From Thermococcus sp. 4557 (GTDB taxonomy: Archaea > Methanobacteriota_B > Thermococci > Thermococcales > Thermococcaceae), in assembly GCF_000221185.1 (NCBI RefSeq), contig NC_015865.1, positions 434,001 to 498,000 on the forward strand: 64,000 nucleotides of DNA, in the 5' to 3' direction. The notes under the pieces are model-generated. The model was not told the DNA's origin, did not search any database, and worked only from the letters and a program-made list of their open reading frames with translations. Of the stretch, positions 16,177-25,178 are shown one piece after another (positions within the stretch are counted from its first letter, which is position 1; every line of letters starts with the position of its first letter). Both the position numbers and the translations under genes were made by a program.

Positions 16177-17790
16177 ATGATACTCGGAATCCACGACGGT
16201 CACGACGCCGGTGCGGTGCTGATAGACGGCGGAAGGATATTCGCGGTAAACGAGGAGAGGCTGAACCGGATCAAGAAGTACCGCGGCTTCCCAGGGATGA
16301 GCGTGGCGAAAGTCCTCGAAATGGCGGGGGCATCGCCGGAGGACGTTGAGGCAATAGCCGTTGCTGGCATATTCAGGAAGCAGAAACGCCTGCTTGAGCT
16401 GGAGGAGAACCTCAGGGAGATATTCGGACCTGACTTCAAGAGGAAAGTCCTCTTCGTCGAGCATCACCTGGCCCACTCCGCGGGCGCATACTACACCGCG
16501 GGCTGGCGTGAGGCGATAGCGCTGAGCATAGACGCCGCGGGGGACGGACTGAGCTCCTCAATTTACATTGCGAGAGACGGGGAGATGGTCAGGATAGCCC
16601 AGAGCACCTACATCGACTCCCTGGGGGACTTCTACGCCTCCGTTACCGAGCTTTTAGGGTTCAAACCGATGCGCCACGAGGGTAAAGTCATGAGCCTCGC
16701 GGCATATGGGAAACCAACCTACGACCTGAGCTCAATAATAGAACTCAACGGGCTGAGCTTCGACAACCATCTCGGAGTAATCGGGGTCGAAGCGACGAGG
16801 AAGCTCGCAGAGCTCTTTGATTACCCCCTCAGACACGCCAGGGATATCGCCCTCCAGATGAAGCGCGGAAAGCTTGAGGGTAAGCTCCAGATGAAGGCCA
16901 TAGAGATAGCGGCAAGCGCTCAGGCACATCTGGAGAAGCTGATTGAGGAGCTCGGTCTCGGGCTCAATGGGCGGGGACTTCCCGTTGCCTACGCCGGTGG
17001 AGTCGCCCAGAACGTCAAGGCCAACGCCGTGCTGAGGCACATCCTCGGGGACGATAACCTGTGGGTCTTTCCGACGATGGACGACGGCGGTCTGGCCTTC
17101 GGCGCCGCGGTTTTTGTGAAAGCCCAGTTCGAGAGGCTCGACGGAAAGTGGAGGCCCCCCAGACTGGAACACGTTTACCTTGGTCCATCCTACGGAAGGG
17201 AAGAAGTTGAAGAGTTCCTGAAGATGGAGAGGGTTGAGTACGAGGAGGTGGACGACGTCCCGGGCCTCGTCGCGGACGCCCTCGCTGAGGGTAGGCTGGT
17301 CGGATTCTTCCAGGGGGCGATGGAGTTCGGGCCGAGGGCTTTGGGAAACCGCTCCATCTTAGCAGATCCGCGCGATGAGAGCGTGAAGGAGAAGCTCAAC
17401 GTTGCCCTGAAGCGCGATGTCTTCCAGCCCTTCGCACCGTCAATGCTCTGGGAGAAGGCCGAGAAATACCTCGAAGACCTCAATGGAAGGCCAAACGAGT
17501 TTATGACGATGAGCTACACGGCGAGTGAGGAGTTCAGAGAAGCCGCTCCCGCCGTCGTTCACGTGGATGGGACAACCAGACCTCAGGCCGTAAGAAAGGA
17601 AGCCAATCCGGCTTATTACGGCGTAATCAAAGCCTTCGAGCGGGAGACAGGCCTGGGCGCAGTGCTGAACACGAGCTTCAACATGCACGGCGAGCCAATA
17701 GTCTGCTCGCCCGAAGACGCCATGAGAACGTTCCGGAACGCGGAACTCGATGTGCTGGTCATCGAGGGCTTCGCCGTCCACGGGCGCTGA
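16177..17790 (+). CDS. carbamoyltransferase, NodU/CmcH family
   Basis: 537 residues. The N-terminal kinase-like (Kae1/Hsp70-fold) domain starts ILGIHDGHDAGAVL and has the metal-binding VEHHLAHSAGAYY near residues 95-107. The C-terminal domain has FQGAMEFGPRALGNRSILADPR and NTSFNMHGEPIV, hallmarks of the family. It transfers a carbamoyl group from carbamoyl phosphate to a hydroxyl, through carbamoyl-AMP. The acceptor is unknown; neighbours give no clue. It is not HypF, as it lacks the acylphosphatase and zinc-finger parts. Confidence 0.88.
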   Translation: MILGIHDGHDAGAVLIDGGRIFAVNEERLNRIKKYRGFPGMSVAKVLEMAGASPEDVEAIAVAGIFRKQKRLLELEENLREIFGPDFKRKVLFVEHHLAHSAGAYYTAGWREAIALSIDAAGDGLSSSIYIARDGEMVRIAQSTYIDSLGDFYASVTELLGFKPMRHEGKVMSLAAYGKPTYDLSSIIELNGLSFDNHLGVIGVEATRKLAELFDYPLRHARDIALQMKRGKLEGKLQMKAIEIAASAQAHLEKLIEELGLGLNGRGLPVAYAGGVAQNVKANAVLRHILGDDNLWVFPTMDDGGLAFGAAVFVKAQFERLDGKWRPPRLEHVYLGPSYGREEVEEFLKMERVEYEEVDDVPGLVADALAEGRLVGFFQGAMEFGPRALGNRSILADPRDESVKEKLNVALKRDVFQPFAPSMLWEKAEKYLEDLNGRPNEFMTMSYTASEEFREAAPAVVHVDGTTRPQAVRKEANPAYYGVIKAFERETGLGAVLNTSFNMHGEPIVCSPEDAMRTFRNAELDVLVIEGFAVHGR

Positions 17791-17791
17791 G

Positions 17792-18223
17792 TTAGAGCAG
17801 TGCCCTAAGGAAGGCCAGGGACAGCCTCACCATCTGCAGCTTGCCCCTCACCTCAATGTTTTTCAGGCCGAAGATTGCCGGATTGGCCTTGAACCCCATC
17901 ACTATGACTTCCTGTCCCTGGTACATGAGGAACACCGTTTTCCCTCCCTCGTCCAGCCTGTTCGCCACCTCCTCAAGGCCCTTCAGCTGCTTCAGAACCT
18001 CCAGCTTCCCGGTGATGCCCCCTTCCCCCCTCTTCATCTTCATGAGTGGGGAGGCCACTTTGAGCAACTTCCCGGCGTCGATTATGTCGACCACCACGTC
18101 GTCTCTGGTGATCCAAATGAGAACCCCCTCTGCCGAAACCTCGAGCGAACCGCTGACTATAAGGTTCTGGAGCTTCAGGGCGCTCTCAAGCAGGCTCCCA
18201 GCGTCCACTGGCACCACCGGCAC
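17792..18223 (-). CDS. hypothetical protein
   Basis: 143 residues from a GTG at 18223. It contains SLEVSAEGVLIWITRDDVVVDIIDAGKLLKVASPLMKMKRG and TVFLMYQGQEVIVMGFKANP, suggesting an alpha/beta fold without membrane segments. I recognise no family. It lies 18 bases after the small helical protein at 18242-18535 and probably shares its message. Its stop is 1 base from the carbamoyltransferase stop on the other strand. Confidence 0.6.
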   Translation of the reverse strand: MPVVPVDAGSLLESALKLQNLIVSGSLEVSAEGVLIWITRDDVVVDIIDAGKLLKVASPLMKMKRGEGGITGKLEVLKQLKGLEEVANRLDEGGKTVFLMYQGQEVIVMGFKANPAIFGLKNIEVRGKLQMVRLSLAFLRALL

Positions 18224-18241
18224 GGGATAAAAGGGAATGCC

Positions 18242-18535
18242 TCACTCCTTCCTGAGAGGCACTATCTTCAGGGTTATCTCGCCGTCCAGGGTCAGCTTGG
18301 TGAACTTCAGGTGAATTTCCGTCTCGGTTCCCTGAACTGCATCGAAGACCTTTCCCATGTCGACCTTTGGGAGGAGTGCCTGCTTCACCTCCACGAGGGC
18401 GGCTATAATCTCGTCTATCTGGGCCGCGGATATCCCTGGCACCTGCTCCTTCAGTTCCTTGAGCTCGTCAACGGCCTTTCCCAGCTTCTCAATCGACTCC
18501 TCATCGACGGGAGGTTCCCTCCTTTCCTCGGGCAT
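18242..18535 (-). CDS. hypothetical acidic protein
   Basis: 97 residues. It starts at an ATG behind GGGGGTGAT. The first two thirds are acidic helix (EESIEKLGKAVDELKELKEQ and AAQIDEIIAALVEVKQALL); the end is beta-rich (IHLKFTKLTLDGEITLKIVPL). No known domain is recognised. It is the first gene of a two-gene minus-strand unit. Confidence 0.6.
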   Translation of the reverse strand: MPEERREPPVDEESIEKLGKAVDELKELKEQVPGISAAQIDEIIAALVEVKQALLPKVDMGKVFDAVQGTETEIHLKFTKLTLDGEITLKIVPLRKE

Positions 18536-18670
18536 GCGATCACCCCCTGCAGGACTGGTTGATGTTGGTTCTCATGGTATTTATCCTTTTTCGGTTTACC
18601 ATTACGTGCACCACTTCAGACATCAGCGCTTCTTTAAATACTTCGATGTACATCTTTTCGTTGAGGTAAA

Positions 18671-18678
18671 GTTATAAA
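18671..18678 (+). promoter_or_regulatory. TATA box for the aminotransferase gene
   Basis: GTTATAAA lies 31-38 bases before the ATG at 18709, with GGTGAT between. The gap 18536-18708 otherwise holds the divergent promoter of the 18242 gene (minus-strand GTATTTAAAG near 18633-18646). Confidence 0.5.
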
Positions 18679-18708
18679 CATCGGCCCGAAGACCCTTCGG
18701 TGATGCTC

Positions 18709-19878
18709 ATGGCGCTGAGCGACAGGTTAGAACTCGTCAACCCTTCTGAGATAAGGAAGCTCTTCGACCTCGCCCAGGGTGTTGAGGGCCTGATATCACT
18801 TGGAATAGGTGAGCCGGACTTTGACACTCCGGAGCATATAAAAGAGTACGCCAAGGAGGCTCTCGACAAGGGAATGACCCACTATAGCCCGAACGCGGGA
18901 ATCATGATGCTCCGCGAGGCAGTGTCGGAGAAGCTCAGGAAGCAGAACGGCATCGAGGCTGACCCGAGGAGCGAGATAATGATCCTCGTGGGTGCCAACC
19001 AGGCTTTCATTCTGGGCCTCGCCGCGTTCCTCAAGGAGGGCGAGGAGGTTCTCATTCCAAGCCCGATGTTCGTCAGCTACGCCCCGGCCGTCGTCCTGGC
19101 GGGCGGAAAGCCCGTTGAGGTGCCGACCTACGAGGAGAACGAGTTCAGGCTGAGCGTGGACGACCTCAAGAAGCATGTGAGCGAGAAGACCCGCGCTCTC
19201 ATCATCAACAGCCCCAACAACCCAACCGGTGCGGTTCTCACCAGGAAGGACCTCGAGGAGATAGCCGACTTCGCCGTTGAGCACGACCTCATAGTCTTCA
19301 GCGACGAGGTTTACGAGCACTTCGTCTACGACGGCGTCAAGAACCACAGCATAGCCTCGCTCGACGGCATGTTCGAGCGCACGATAACCATAAACGGATT
19401 CTCCAAGACCTTCGCCATGACCGGCTGGCGCCTCGGCTTTGTCGCGGCCCCCTCCTGGATAATCGAGAAGATGGCGCGCTTCCAGATGTACAACGCCACC
19501 TGTCCCGTCACCTTCGCCCAGTACGCCGCCGCCAAGGCCATCCATGACCCGCGCAGCTGGGAAGCCGTCGAAGAGATGAGGCGGGAGTACGACCGCAGGA
19601 GGAACCTCGTCTGGAAGCGCCTGAACGAGATGGGACTTCCGACGGTCAAGCCCAAGGGTGCCTTCTACATCTTCCCGCGCATCAGGGACACCGGTCTGAG
19701 CAGCAAGGAGTTCAGCGAGCTGATGCTCAAGGAGGCAAGGGTCGCGGTTGTCCCGGGAAGCGCCTTCGGAAACGCCGGCGAGGGCTACATCAGGATAAGC
19801 TACGCGACGGCCTACGGGCAGCTTGAAGAGGCCATGGACAGGATGGAAAAAGTTCTGAAGGAGAAGGGGCTGGTCTGA
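18709..19878 (+). CDS. pyridoxal-phosphate aminotransferase, class I (aspartate/aromatic)
   Basis: 389 residues from the ATG at 18709, after GGTGAT. The substrate-binding GIGEPDFDTP (near 32-41), NSPNNPTGAVL and the PLP lysine in GFSKTFAMTGWRLG are present, as is the C-terminal substrate-binding arginine in YIRISYA. The sequence is very close in pattern to the Pyrococcus horikoshii PH1371 enzyme, which acts on aromatic amino acids and aspartate with 2-oxoglutarate. It is alone in its transcription unit. Confidence 0.9.
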   Translation: MALSDRLELVNPSEIRKLFDLAQGVEGLISLGIGEPDFDTPEHIKEYAKEALDKGMTHYSPNAGIMMLREAVSEKLRKQNGIEADPRSEIMILVGANQAFILGLAAFLKEGEEVLIPSPMFVSYAPAVVLAGGKPVEVPTYEENEFRLSVDDLKKHVSEKTRALIINSPNNPTGAVLTRKDLEEIADFAVEHDLIVFSDEVYEHFVYDGVKNHSIASLDGMFERTITINGFSKTFAMTGWRLGFVAAPSWIIEKMARFQMYNATCPVTFAQYAAAKAIHDPRSWEAVEEMRREYDRRRNLVWKRLNEMGLPTVKPKGAFYIFPRIRDTGLSSKEFSELMLKEARVAVVPGSAFGNAGEGYIRISYATAYGQLEEAMDRMEKVLKEKGLV

Positions 19879-19881
19879 GGC

Positions 19882-20538
19882 TTAAAGCCGCTCCAGCTCC
19901 ACACCATCCACCCTCTTCTTTTCCGCATCATAGTCCACAACGGCGTAGTATCCCCTGAAGAGGGGACCCGGGTTCACGATCACTGTTCCGCCGATTCTAT
20001 CGACGCTCCTCGCCTCGTGGATGTGGCCGGTGAGAACGAGCGGGGGTTCTTTCATCTCTATAAACCCCCTCAGCGCGGGACTTCCCACGTGGAGGCCCGA
20101 ATGAACGCGGTCTGCATTCGTATCTTTTGGGGGCACGTGCGAGAGTATCACGTCCCCGTCGCGGTAGTTCCTCTCCAGAATCTCCTCAATTTCATCCTCC
20201 GTGAGCTCCCAGAACGTGCGGAACGGTGTCACGTTTGAGCCTCCGATGCCAACGATTCCAACGCCCCCGATTTCAACGCGCCTGTCGTGGGCCCATACCC
20301 CTATCCCCTCCAGAAACGAGGGAACGTCCTGCCCATCGCAGTTGCCGTGAACCGCAACCACCGGCCTCTTCAGCTCCAGCAGGGGAGTCAGGACCTCGCG
20401 GGCCCTCTCAGCACCTCCAAAGTGGGTCAGGTCTCCCGCCACCGCCAGGATGTCAAAGTCCATCCCGCGGAGGGCCTCGGCGAGCTTTCCAACCTTGCTC
20501 CGGTTTCCGTGGATGTCAGTGATGGCCACGATCCTCAC
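19882..20538 (-). CDS. metallophosphoesterase
   Basis: 218 residues from a GTG with GGAGGTGG upstream. The five phosphoesterase motifs are seen: D8-x-H10, AGDLTH (D36), HGNCD (N67), a histidine in ILSHVPP near 134, and TGHIHE near 170. Two metal ions are expected. The substrate (nucleotide, phosphoprotein or cyclic nucleotide) is unknown. It is the last gene of a kinase-protease-phosphatase unit. Confidence 0.87.
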   Translation of the reverse strand: MRIVAITDIHGNRSKVGKLAEALRGMDFDILAVAGDLTHFGGAERAREVLTPLLELKRPVVAVHGNCDGQDVPSFLEGIGVWAHDRRVEIGGVGIVGIGGSNVTPFRTFWELTEDEIEEILERNYRDGDVILSHVPPKDTNADRVHSGLHVGSPALRGFIEMKEPPLVLTGHIHEARSVDRIGGTVIVNPGPLFRGYYAVVDYDAEKKRVDGVELERL

Positions 20539-20550
20539 GTTACCACCTCC

Positions 20551-21408
20551 TCACGAGTACGCCCCTGTCTCTTCCGCCAGCTTCATAAGCCTCTCGACGC
20601 GCTTTTCCGTCCAGGGGTGGGTGGAGACCAGGTCCGCAAACTCCCCGCGGTACGGGTTCACGATGAAGAGGGGGGCGGCGGCTAGATTTCCGCACTTCAT
20701 CGGCCTGAATGAGATTGCGCGTTCCATTTTTAACATGGCGCTGGCGAGGGAAAGGGGCCTGCCGCTTATCTCCGCCGCCATGGCGTCCGCGCGGTACTCA
20801 AGCTCCCGATCCAGTACAAAATGCAGTATCCCCGCGGCGATGGGTGCGGTGAGCATGAGACTACCCCTGTAATCGCCGGCCCCCCTCCCAACGCTGTCCG
20901 CGGGATGAAGGAGAGCGTCCAGCCAGTAAGAAAATCCCACCACCGAGCCCGCCATCACGACGGTGAGGGTCTGAATAGGGGTTTCACCGGAGAGTATGTG
21001 GGCGATCTCATGGGACATGACCGCCTCAAGCTCGTCCGGCTCGAGGGTGTGGATGATGCCGTGGGTGAGAACGATAACGCTCCGCTTCTGGTTGCCCCCA
21101 GTGGAGAACACGTCGGGGGTGCCCGTTGGAATCAGGGCAAGGTCCGGGGTCGGGATCCCTGCACGGGAGGCGAGGCGCTCGGCGATTTCGTAGATGGACG
21201 CGTAATCCCGTCTGGGAAGAATCCGGGCCCTGTACCACCTGAGCACAAGTTCATCTCCATACAGGTACATCCAGGAGTGAACCGCGATGGAGAGAACCTG
21301 GGCCCCTATCAGGCCGGGAATCCCGAAGATAAAGTAGCCTGCAGCGGAGAAGAGCCACGTAACAAACGCAATCACGAGAATAACCTTGAGCCATAGGAGA
21401 GCGCTCAC
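20551..21408 (-). CDS. htpX: zinc metalloprotease HtpX (M48 family)
   Basis: 285 residues. Two N-terminal membrane helices (about 6-27 and 31-48) precede the catalytic HEIAH at 133-137; a third zinc ligand glutamate is expected in [12 protein letters not shown]. The enzyme degrades damaged membrane proteins, with the active site facing the cytoplasm. It starts at GTG, overlapping the stop of the kinase gene. Membership of M48 is clear; the physiological substrates are not known. Confidence 0.9.
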   Translation of the reverse strand: MSALLWLKVILVIAFVTWLFSAAGYFIFGIPGLIGAQVLSIAVHSWMYLYGDELVLRWYRARILPRRDYASIYEIAERLASRAGIPTPDLALIPTGTPDVFSTGGNQKRSVIVLTHGIIHTLEPDELEAVMSHEIAHILSGETPIQTLTVVMAGSVVGFSYWLDALLHPADSVGRGAGDYRGSLMLTAPIAAGILHFVLDRELEYRADAMAAEISGRPLSLASAMLKMERAISFRPMKCGNLAAAPLFIVNPYRGEFADLVSTHPWTEKRVERLMKLAEETGAYS

Positions 21409-21953
21409 ATCCGACCACTCCCCAGCCGCAGGTATGGCAGCACCTCGTCATACACGCCGCTCCAGTCAACGATTCCGAACCGCCGTTTAATTCCCCTTTC
21501 AAGGAGTTCGGATATCTCCTCCACGATCTCATCAGGGGTCTTTCCCGTCGTGTCGATCTCCAGAACGTTCTCGTTTTCCTCGAGGGCCTCGACCAGGATG
21601 ACGTCCACCAGCTCCGCCTCGACGTTCTCGGCGAGCTTCTCCCTCGAGTAGCCCCGTTCCATCAGTCTCTCAGCAACGAGCTTGGGATTGGCACGGAGGA
21701 CTATTACGACGTCCGCCGGTACAAAGTGGCTGAGGTGGCCGTCTATTACAACATCCCTCCCGTGAAACTCCTGCGACATGGCTTCGGCCAGCTCATCGAC
21801 ATCTATCTCCAGCTCCTCGCCCACCATCTCGCCGATGCCCTTTTCTCTGGCGAATTCTTTAACGCCCACGTATTCGTAGCCAAGCTTCTCGCTGAGGAGC
21901 CTTGATACGGTGGTCTTTCCGACCCCTGGCGTTCCGGTTACCGCTATTATCAT
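21405..21953 (-). CDS. adenylate kinase-like nucleoside kinase (AK6/Fap7 family)
   Basis: 182 residues from the ATG at 21953, which has GAGGTGGGG upstream; a longer in-frame reading lacks a site. The P-loop is GTPGVGKTT (7-15). [14 protein letters not shown] segment (about 82-94) is typical of the AK6 family, which includes the ribosome-maturation factor Fap7. It likely phosphorylates AMP and assists 30S assembly. It is the first gene of a three-gene operon with htpX and a phosphoesterase. Confidence 0.85.
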   Translation of the reverse strand: MIIAVTGTPGVGKTTVSRLLSEKLGYEYVGVKEFAREKGIGEMVGEELEIDVDELAEAMSQEFHGRDVVIDGHLSHFVPADVVIVLRANPKLVAERLMERGYSREKLAENVEAELVDVILVEALEENENVLEIDTTGKTPDEIVEEISELLERGIKRRFGIVDWSGVYDEVLPYLRLGSGRM

Positions 21954-22042
21954 CCCCACCTCACCGGGTGCGAGATACGCGTTGGGGCTTATATCCTTGT
22001 CTTTCGTCGATTGCCGAATGTACATGTAGCATTTATCGAAAA

Positions 22043-22050
22043 CCTTATAA
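22043..22050 (+). promoter_or_regulatory. BRE/TATA promoter for the coiled-coil protein
   Basis: CGAAAACC directly precedes TTATAAGG, a very good archaeal BRE/TATA pair, about 36 bases before the ATG at 22085. The minus-strand GGATATAAGC nearby serves the divergent kinase gene. Confidence 0.6.
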
Positions 22051-22084
22051 GGACCGGGAGCGTCTAAGAGTTTAGGTGATATCT

Positions 22085-22306
22085 ATGGAGAGGTTGAAAT
22101 CCACCCTACTTCAGAAGAGGCTTGAGGTTGTTAAGAAGAGGAAGGAGCTCCTCGCCCTTGAGGAGGCCCGCCTCGTGAGGATGGCCCGCCAGAAGAAGGC
22201 CGCCGCTTCTGAGCTTGCGAAGGTTAAGAAGGAGAAGGTCGCCATAGCCCTCGAAGAGGCGAAGCTCATAAGGGTCCTCAAGCAGAGCGGCTACCCTGCC
22301 GTCTGA
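22085..22306 (+). CDS. small Lys/Arg-rich coiled-coil protein
   Basis: 73 residues from the ATG at 22085, preceded by GGTGAT. It is nearly one continuous charged helix: MERLKSTLLQKRLEVVKK, LLALEEARLVRMARQKKAAA and VAIALEEAKLIRVLKQSG. The repeated ALEEA-x-L-(V/I)-R-(M/V) suggests an internal duplication, residues about 24-32 and 57-65. It could bind RNA or DNA, or a ribosome; no family is recognised. The strong promoter suggests high expression. Confidence 0.65.
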   Translation: MERLKSTLLQKRLEVVKKRKELLALEEARLVRMARQKKAAASELAKVKKEKVAIALEEAKLIRVLKQSGYPAV

Positions 22307-22373
22307 GGTTTCTTCCAAAACTTTTAAACTCCCAACATTCTTGGCTTAGAAAAACCTGGAAAGAGAAAGGGAA

Positions 22374-23591
22374 TCAGAAGACGTTGAGCTGGTCGTCGAG
22401 GATCATCTTCTGTATCTTCGTTATGTCGGCGAGCCAGGCGTCGGCTATCTCGTAGGCCGGCTTCTGGATGGTCTCGAGGTGGTAGCCCTTCTTCGGGATT
22501 ATCTGGACGCTCGCGACGAGCGGCTCGTCGATGGGCTTGCCTATCTGGCTGAGTATCCTGACGTAGACCTCCTCGACACCCTCGACCTGCTCGGCGATGT
22601 CGTTGGCGATGAGCATCGAGAGGAGGTTGTAAATCTTTCCAACGTGGCTGACCGGGTTCTTTCCGGCAGCGGCCTCCATGCTCATGTGCCTGTTCGGGGT
22701 GATGAGACCGTTAACGCGGTTGCCCCTACCAACGCTACCGTCGTCACCGGCCTCGGCGCTGGTTCCGGTGACGGTGATGTAGTAGATGCCCTTCTCCGGG
22801 TCGTCGGCGGTGTTGACGTAGATGTTGACCTTCCTCTCGGTGTGGGCCTCGGCGACGCCCTTGGCGGCCTCGTAGATGGCCTCCTTAACGGCCATGTACT
22901 CGTCCGGGCCGGCAACCTCGCTGTCCACCATGGCGGCCGCGATGGTGATGTCTATCTCATCGCCCTTCCTGAGGCCCATAACCTTGATGTCCTCACCGAC
23001 CGCCGGGTACTTCCTCTTAAACTCGTCGCTGTTGAGGAGCCTCTCGGTCTCGTAAACTATCCTCTCGGTCTCGCTGAGCGGGGCGTAGCCGACTCCAAAG
23101 CTGGTGTCGTTGGCGAGCGGGATCGGAGTTTCCTTGGCCTTGTTGAAGACACCGACGAGGTCCACACTGCCCTGACCGATGCGGGAGTCGATGACGACGT
23201 GGTTCTCAAGGTCGAGGTGCCTGACGGCCTTCCTGAGGTACTCGCGGGCGGCTTTAATGGCAACCTCGTGAACCGGGAAGAGCTCGCGGTCAACTATCTC
23301 AACGGCCCTTCCGGAGAGGAGGATGTATATCGGCTTGATGACCTCACCGCCGCCGAAGCGCGGGTAGGCCTTTCCACCAACGACCTCCACCTGGTCGGTG
23401 TTGTGGTGGAGGATGATGCCGTACCTCTTCACGTACTCCCTGCTGAGCGCCCTGCTGACGGCCTCGGCTATGCCGTCGGCAATGCTGTCCGGGTGTCCTA
23501 TACCCTTCCTCTCAACTAGCTCGACCCTCTGCATCTCAACGGGGGTCCTCATGAGCTCCTCAACAACTATGTTCCTGACCTTCTCAGCCAT
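22374..23591 (-). CDS. mat: S-adenosylmethionine synthetase, archaeal type
   Basis: 405 residues from the ATG at 23591 (GAGGTGA upstream). It is the archaeal MAT, unrelated at sequence level to bacterial MetK. Recognisable segments are [13 protein letters not shown] near the N-terminus, [20 protein letters not shown], and [19 protein letters not shown]. It joins methionine and ATP to make S-adenosylmethionine, PPi and Pi. It is monocistronic with its own strong promoter. Confidence 0.96.
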   Translation of the reverse strand: MAEKVRNIVVEELMRTPVEMQRVELVERKGIGHPDSIADGIAEAVSRALSREYVKRYGIILHHNTDQVEVVGGKAYPRFGGGEVIKPIYILLSGRAVEIVDRELFPVHEVAIKAAREYLRKAVRHLDLENHVVIDSRIGQGSVDLVGVFNKAKETPIPLANDTSFGVGYAPLSETERIVYETERLLNSDEFKRKYPAVGEDIKVMGLRKGDEIDITIAAAMVDSEVAGPDEYMAVKEAIYEAAKGVAEAHTERKVNIYVNTADDPEKGIYYITVTGTSAEAGDDGSVGRGNRVNGLITPNRHMSMEAAAGKNPVSHVGKIYNLLSMLIANDIAEQVEGVEEVYVRILSQIGKPIDEPLVASVQIIPKKGYHLETIQKPAYEIADAWLADITKIQKMILDDQLNVF

Positions 23592-23634
23592 GAGCGTCAC
23601 CTCTGGGGGTTTGTATGGTCGGGTCTGTGCATCC

Positions 23635-23648
23635 GTTTATATACTTTT
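23635..23648 (-). promoter_or_regulatory. promoter of the mat gene
   Basis: On the minus strand GCCGAAAAG (BRE-like) is followed by TATATAAAC; the predicted start lies near 23615, leaving a 25-base leader with GAGGTGA. Confidence 0.6.
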
Positions 23649-23700
23649 CGGCATGAATTCGAGAGCCGAATATTCCTGCCAGTTATTTATCCCGAAACCC

Positions 23701-23708
23701 TTAAAATT
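23701..23708 (+). promoter_or_regulatory. TATA box of the first H/ACA-like RNA
   Basis: CCCGAAACCC (BRE-like) is followed by TTAAAATT. The expected start is near 23730, about 13 bases before the first basal helix of the RNA. Confidence 0.55.
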
Positions 23709-23742
23709 TTCCCCGAAAATAATTCGTACGAGCATCCGACGA

Positions 23743-23885
23743 CGCCCGGTGGCCCGGTCCCGGGAGCCGGTGCGGTGCCAGCGATGAGCGGGTGTGACGA
23801 TGCCGGGCGGACAGGGCTCGCCCTCCGGACCACCGGAGGACGCCGTCCGGCCGCCGATGAGGGATGGAGATGGGCCGAGCCCACA
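23743..23885 (+). ncRNA. two-hairpin H/ACA-like guide RNA (candidate)
   Basis: A very GC-rich stretch in the gap between mat and the translin gene. Bases 23743-23750 pair with 23802-23809 (8 bp, one G-U), followed after one base by ACA at 23811-23813. Bases 23814-23820 (GGGCTCG) pair with 23876-23882 (CGAGCCC), followed immediately by ACA at 23883-23885 and a T-run at 23886-23890. Both hairpins contain CGATGAG (23782 and 23855), a possible kink-turn strand for L7Ae. The inner stems are not clearly canonical, so the guide pockets are not assigned. Such RNAs direct pseudouridine formation with Cbf5, Nop10, Gar1 and L7Ae. Confidence 0.75.
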
Positions 23886-23890
23886 TTTTT
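23886..23890 (+). terminator. T-run at the end of the H/ACA-like RNA
   Basis: TTTTT directly follows the ACA box. T-runs are the usual archaeal termination signal. Confidence 0.45.
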
Positions 23891-23922
23891 AACCCCTTTG
23901 TCGAACTTCTTCCGGTGAGATC

Positions 23923-24582
23923 ATGGAGCTGAAGGAAATAATAGCCGAGATTAGAGAGGTTCTCGATGAGAAGGATTCGCTCAGGGAGGAGGCGCTGAGG
24001 CTGACGAGGGAGATAGTCAGGATGAGCGGGGATACGATAAAGGCCCTGCACAGGGGAGAGGTTGAGGAGGCTGAGAAACGGCTGAAAATCGTCCGCGAGA
24101 AGGTCGAGGGGCTGCGGAGGAAGCTGAAGGATCACCCAGACCTTTACCACACCGGCTACGTCCAGAGCGCCCATCAGGAGTTCGTTGAGGCCAGCCTGTT
24201 CTTCGCGTACATGACAGGGGCGGGTTATCCCTCACCTGGAGAGCTGGGCGTGCCCCACGCAGACTACGCACTCGGCATCGGGGACTTCATTGGTGAGCTC
24301 AGAAGACACTTCCTGCTGCTCCTCCTCGATGGAAACCTCGAAGAGGCGGAGAGAACCTACCGCACCATGGAGAAGACCTACGAGGAGCTGATGACGCTGG
24401 AGTATCCCAAAGGACTCGTGAACGTAAGGGGAAAGCAGGACCAGGCAAGGAACATCCTCGAAAGGACCCTCGAGGACCTCATGAGGGCAAAGCTGAGCAG
24501 GAGTCTGGAGATAAAGCTCGACCTCGCGGCAGGGGCGCTGGAAAAACGGGAAGACGGGGCAACCGATGAAACAATTACATAA
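23923..24582 (+). CDS. translin family protein
   Basis: 219 residues, ATG after GGTGAG. It is almost all helical. The family pattern shows in the N-terminal helix, the LYHTGYVQSAHQEFVEASLFFAYMTG segment (about 73-98) and ALGIGDFIGELRR (about 118-130). Translin/TRAX proteins bind single-stranded nucleic acids and form octamers with RNase activity toward RNA and DNA; the archaeal role is unknown. The acidic residues E and D of the TRAX active site cannot be assigned by eye with certainty. Confidence 0.85.
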   Translation: MELKEIIAEIREVLDEKDSLREEALRLTREIVRMSGDTIKALHRGEVEEAEKRLKIVREKVEGLRRKLKDHPDLYHTGYVQSAHQEFVEASLFFAYMTGAGYPSPGELGVPHADYALGIGDFIGELRRHFLLLLLDGNLEEAERTYRTMEKTYEELMTLEYPKGLVNVRGKQDQARNILERTLEDLMRAKLSRSLEIKLDLAAGALEKREDGATDETIT

Positions 24583-24602
24583 AAACATAATTCGGTGATT
24601 AT

Positions 24603-25178
24603 GTGGTTACCGAATTGCAGAAAAAACTTGAGAGGATCGCCGCGGCCCAGGTGAAACTCGCCGGAAGGGTCGTGGAGAGACCAGTTGATCCTGGCAGTGT
24701 GCGGGTTGTCGCCGCAGTGGACGTATCGTACAGGGAGAACCGGGCAAGGGCGGCCCTAGTTCTCTGCACCTTCCCCGACTGCCATGTTCTGGGCTCAAAA
24801 ACGGCCGTGGTTGATGTCACGTTCCCGTACATTCCCACATACTTTTTCCTGAGAGAAACCCGGCCGGTTCTCCTGGTGCTCCGCGGTGAGGAGTTCGATG
24901 TTCTCCTCGTCGAAGGACACGGAAGGGCGCACCCGCGCGGCTACGGACTGGCCTCCCACATCGGTCTGCTGGTCGGACGGCCAACCATAGGCGTTGCCAA
25001 AGGGCCCCTGAGGGGTGCGCCGGAGGGCTCGTTCAGGCGGATGGGAAAAGCTTATGTAAGCGTCGGCCATTTAATCGACTTGGAATCCGCGGCGAGAATC
25101 ATCGAGCCCCTGCTTGAGGGGGGCTACCCAAAACCGCTCAGGCTCGCTGACAGACTGTCGAAGAGGGAAACGCTATGA
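24603..25178 (+). CDS. nfi: endonuclease V
   Basis: 191 residues from a GTG (GGTGATT upstream). The first catalytic aspartate is in [10 protein letters not shown] near residue 39, [10 protein letters not shown] near 80 corresponds to the wedge motif (PYIP), and [20 protein letters not shown] carries the second acidic residue. It cleaves DNA near deoxyinosine, the product of adenine deamination, a frequent lesion at high temperature. Its stop overlaps the ribK start by 4 bases. Confidence 0.92.
   Translation: MVTELQKKLERIAAAQVKLAGRVVERPVDPGSVRVVAAVDVSYRENRARAALVLCTFPDCHVLGSKTAVVDVTFPYIPTYFFLRETRPVLLVLRGEEFDVLLVEGHGRAHPRGYGLASHIGLLVGRPTIGVAKGPLRGAPEGSFRRMGKAYVSVGHLIDLESAARIIEPLLEGGYPKPLRLADRLSKRETL

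Noticed and set aside
18540-18653. 37-codon ORF on the minus strand before the 18242 gene
   Set aside because: It has an ATG and ends at the next ribosome binding site, but a TATA-like element lies inside it and codon use is unremarkable.
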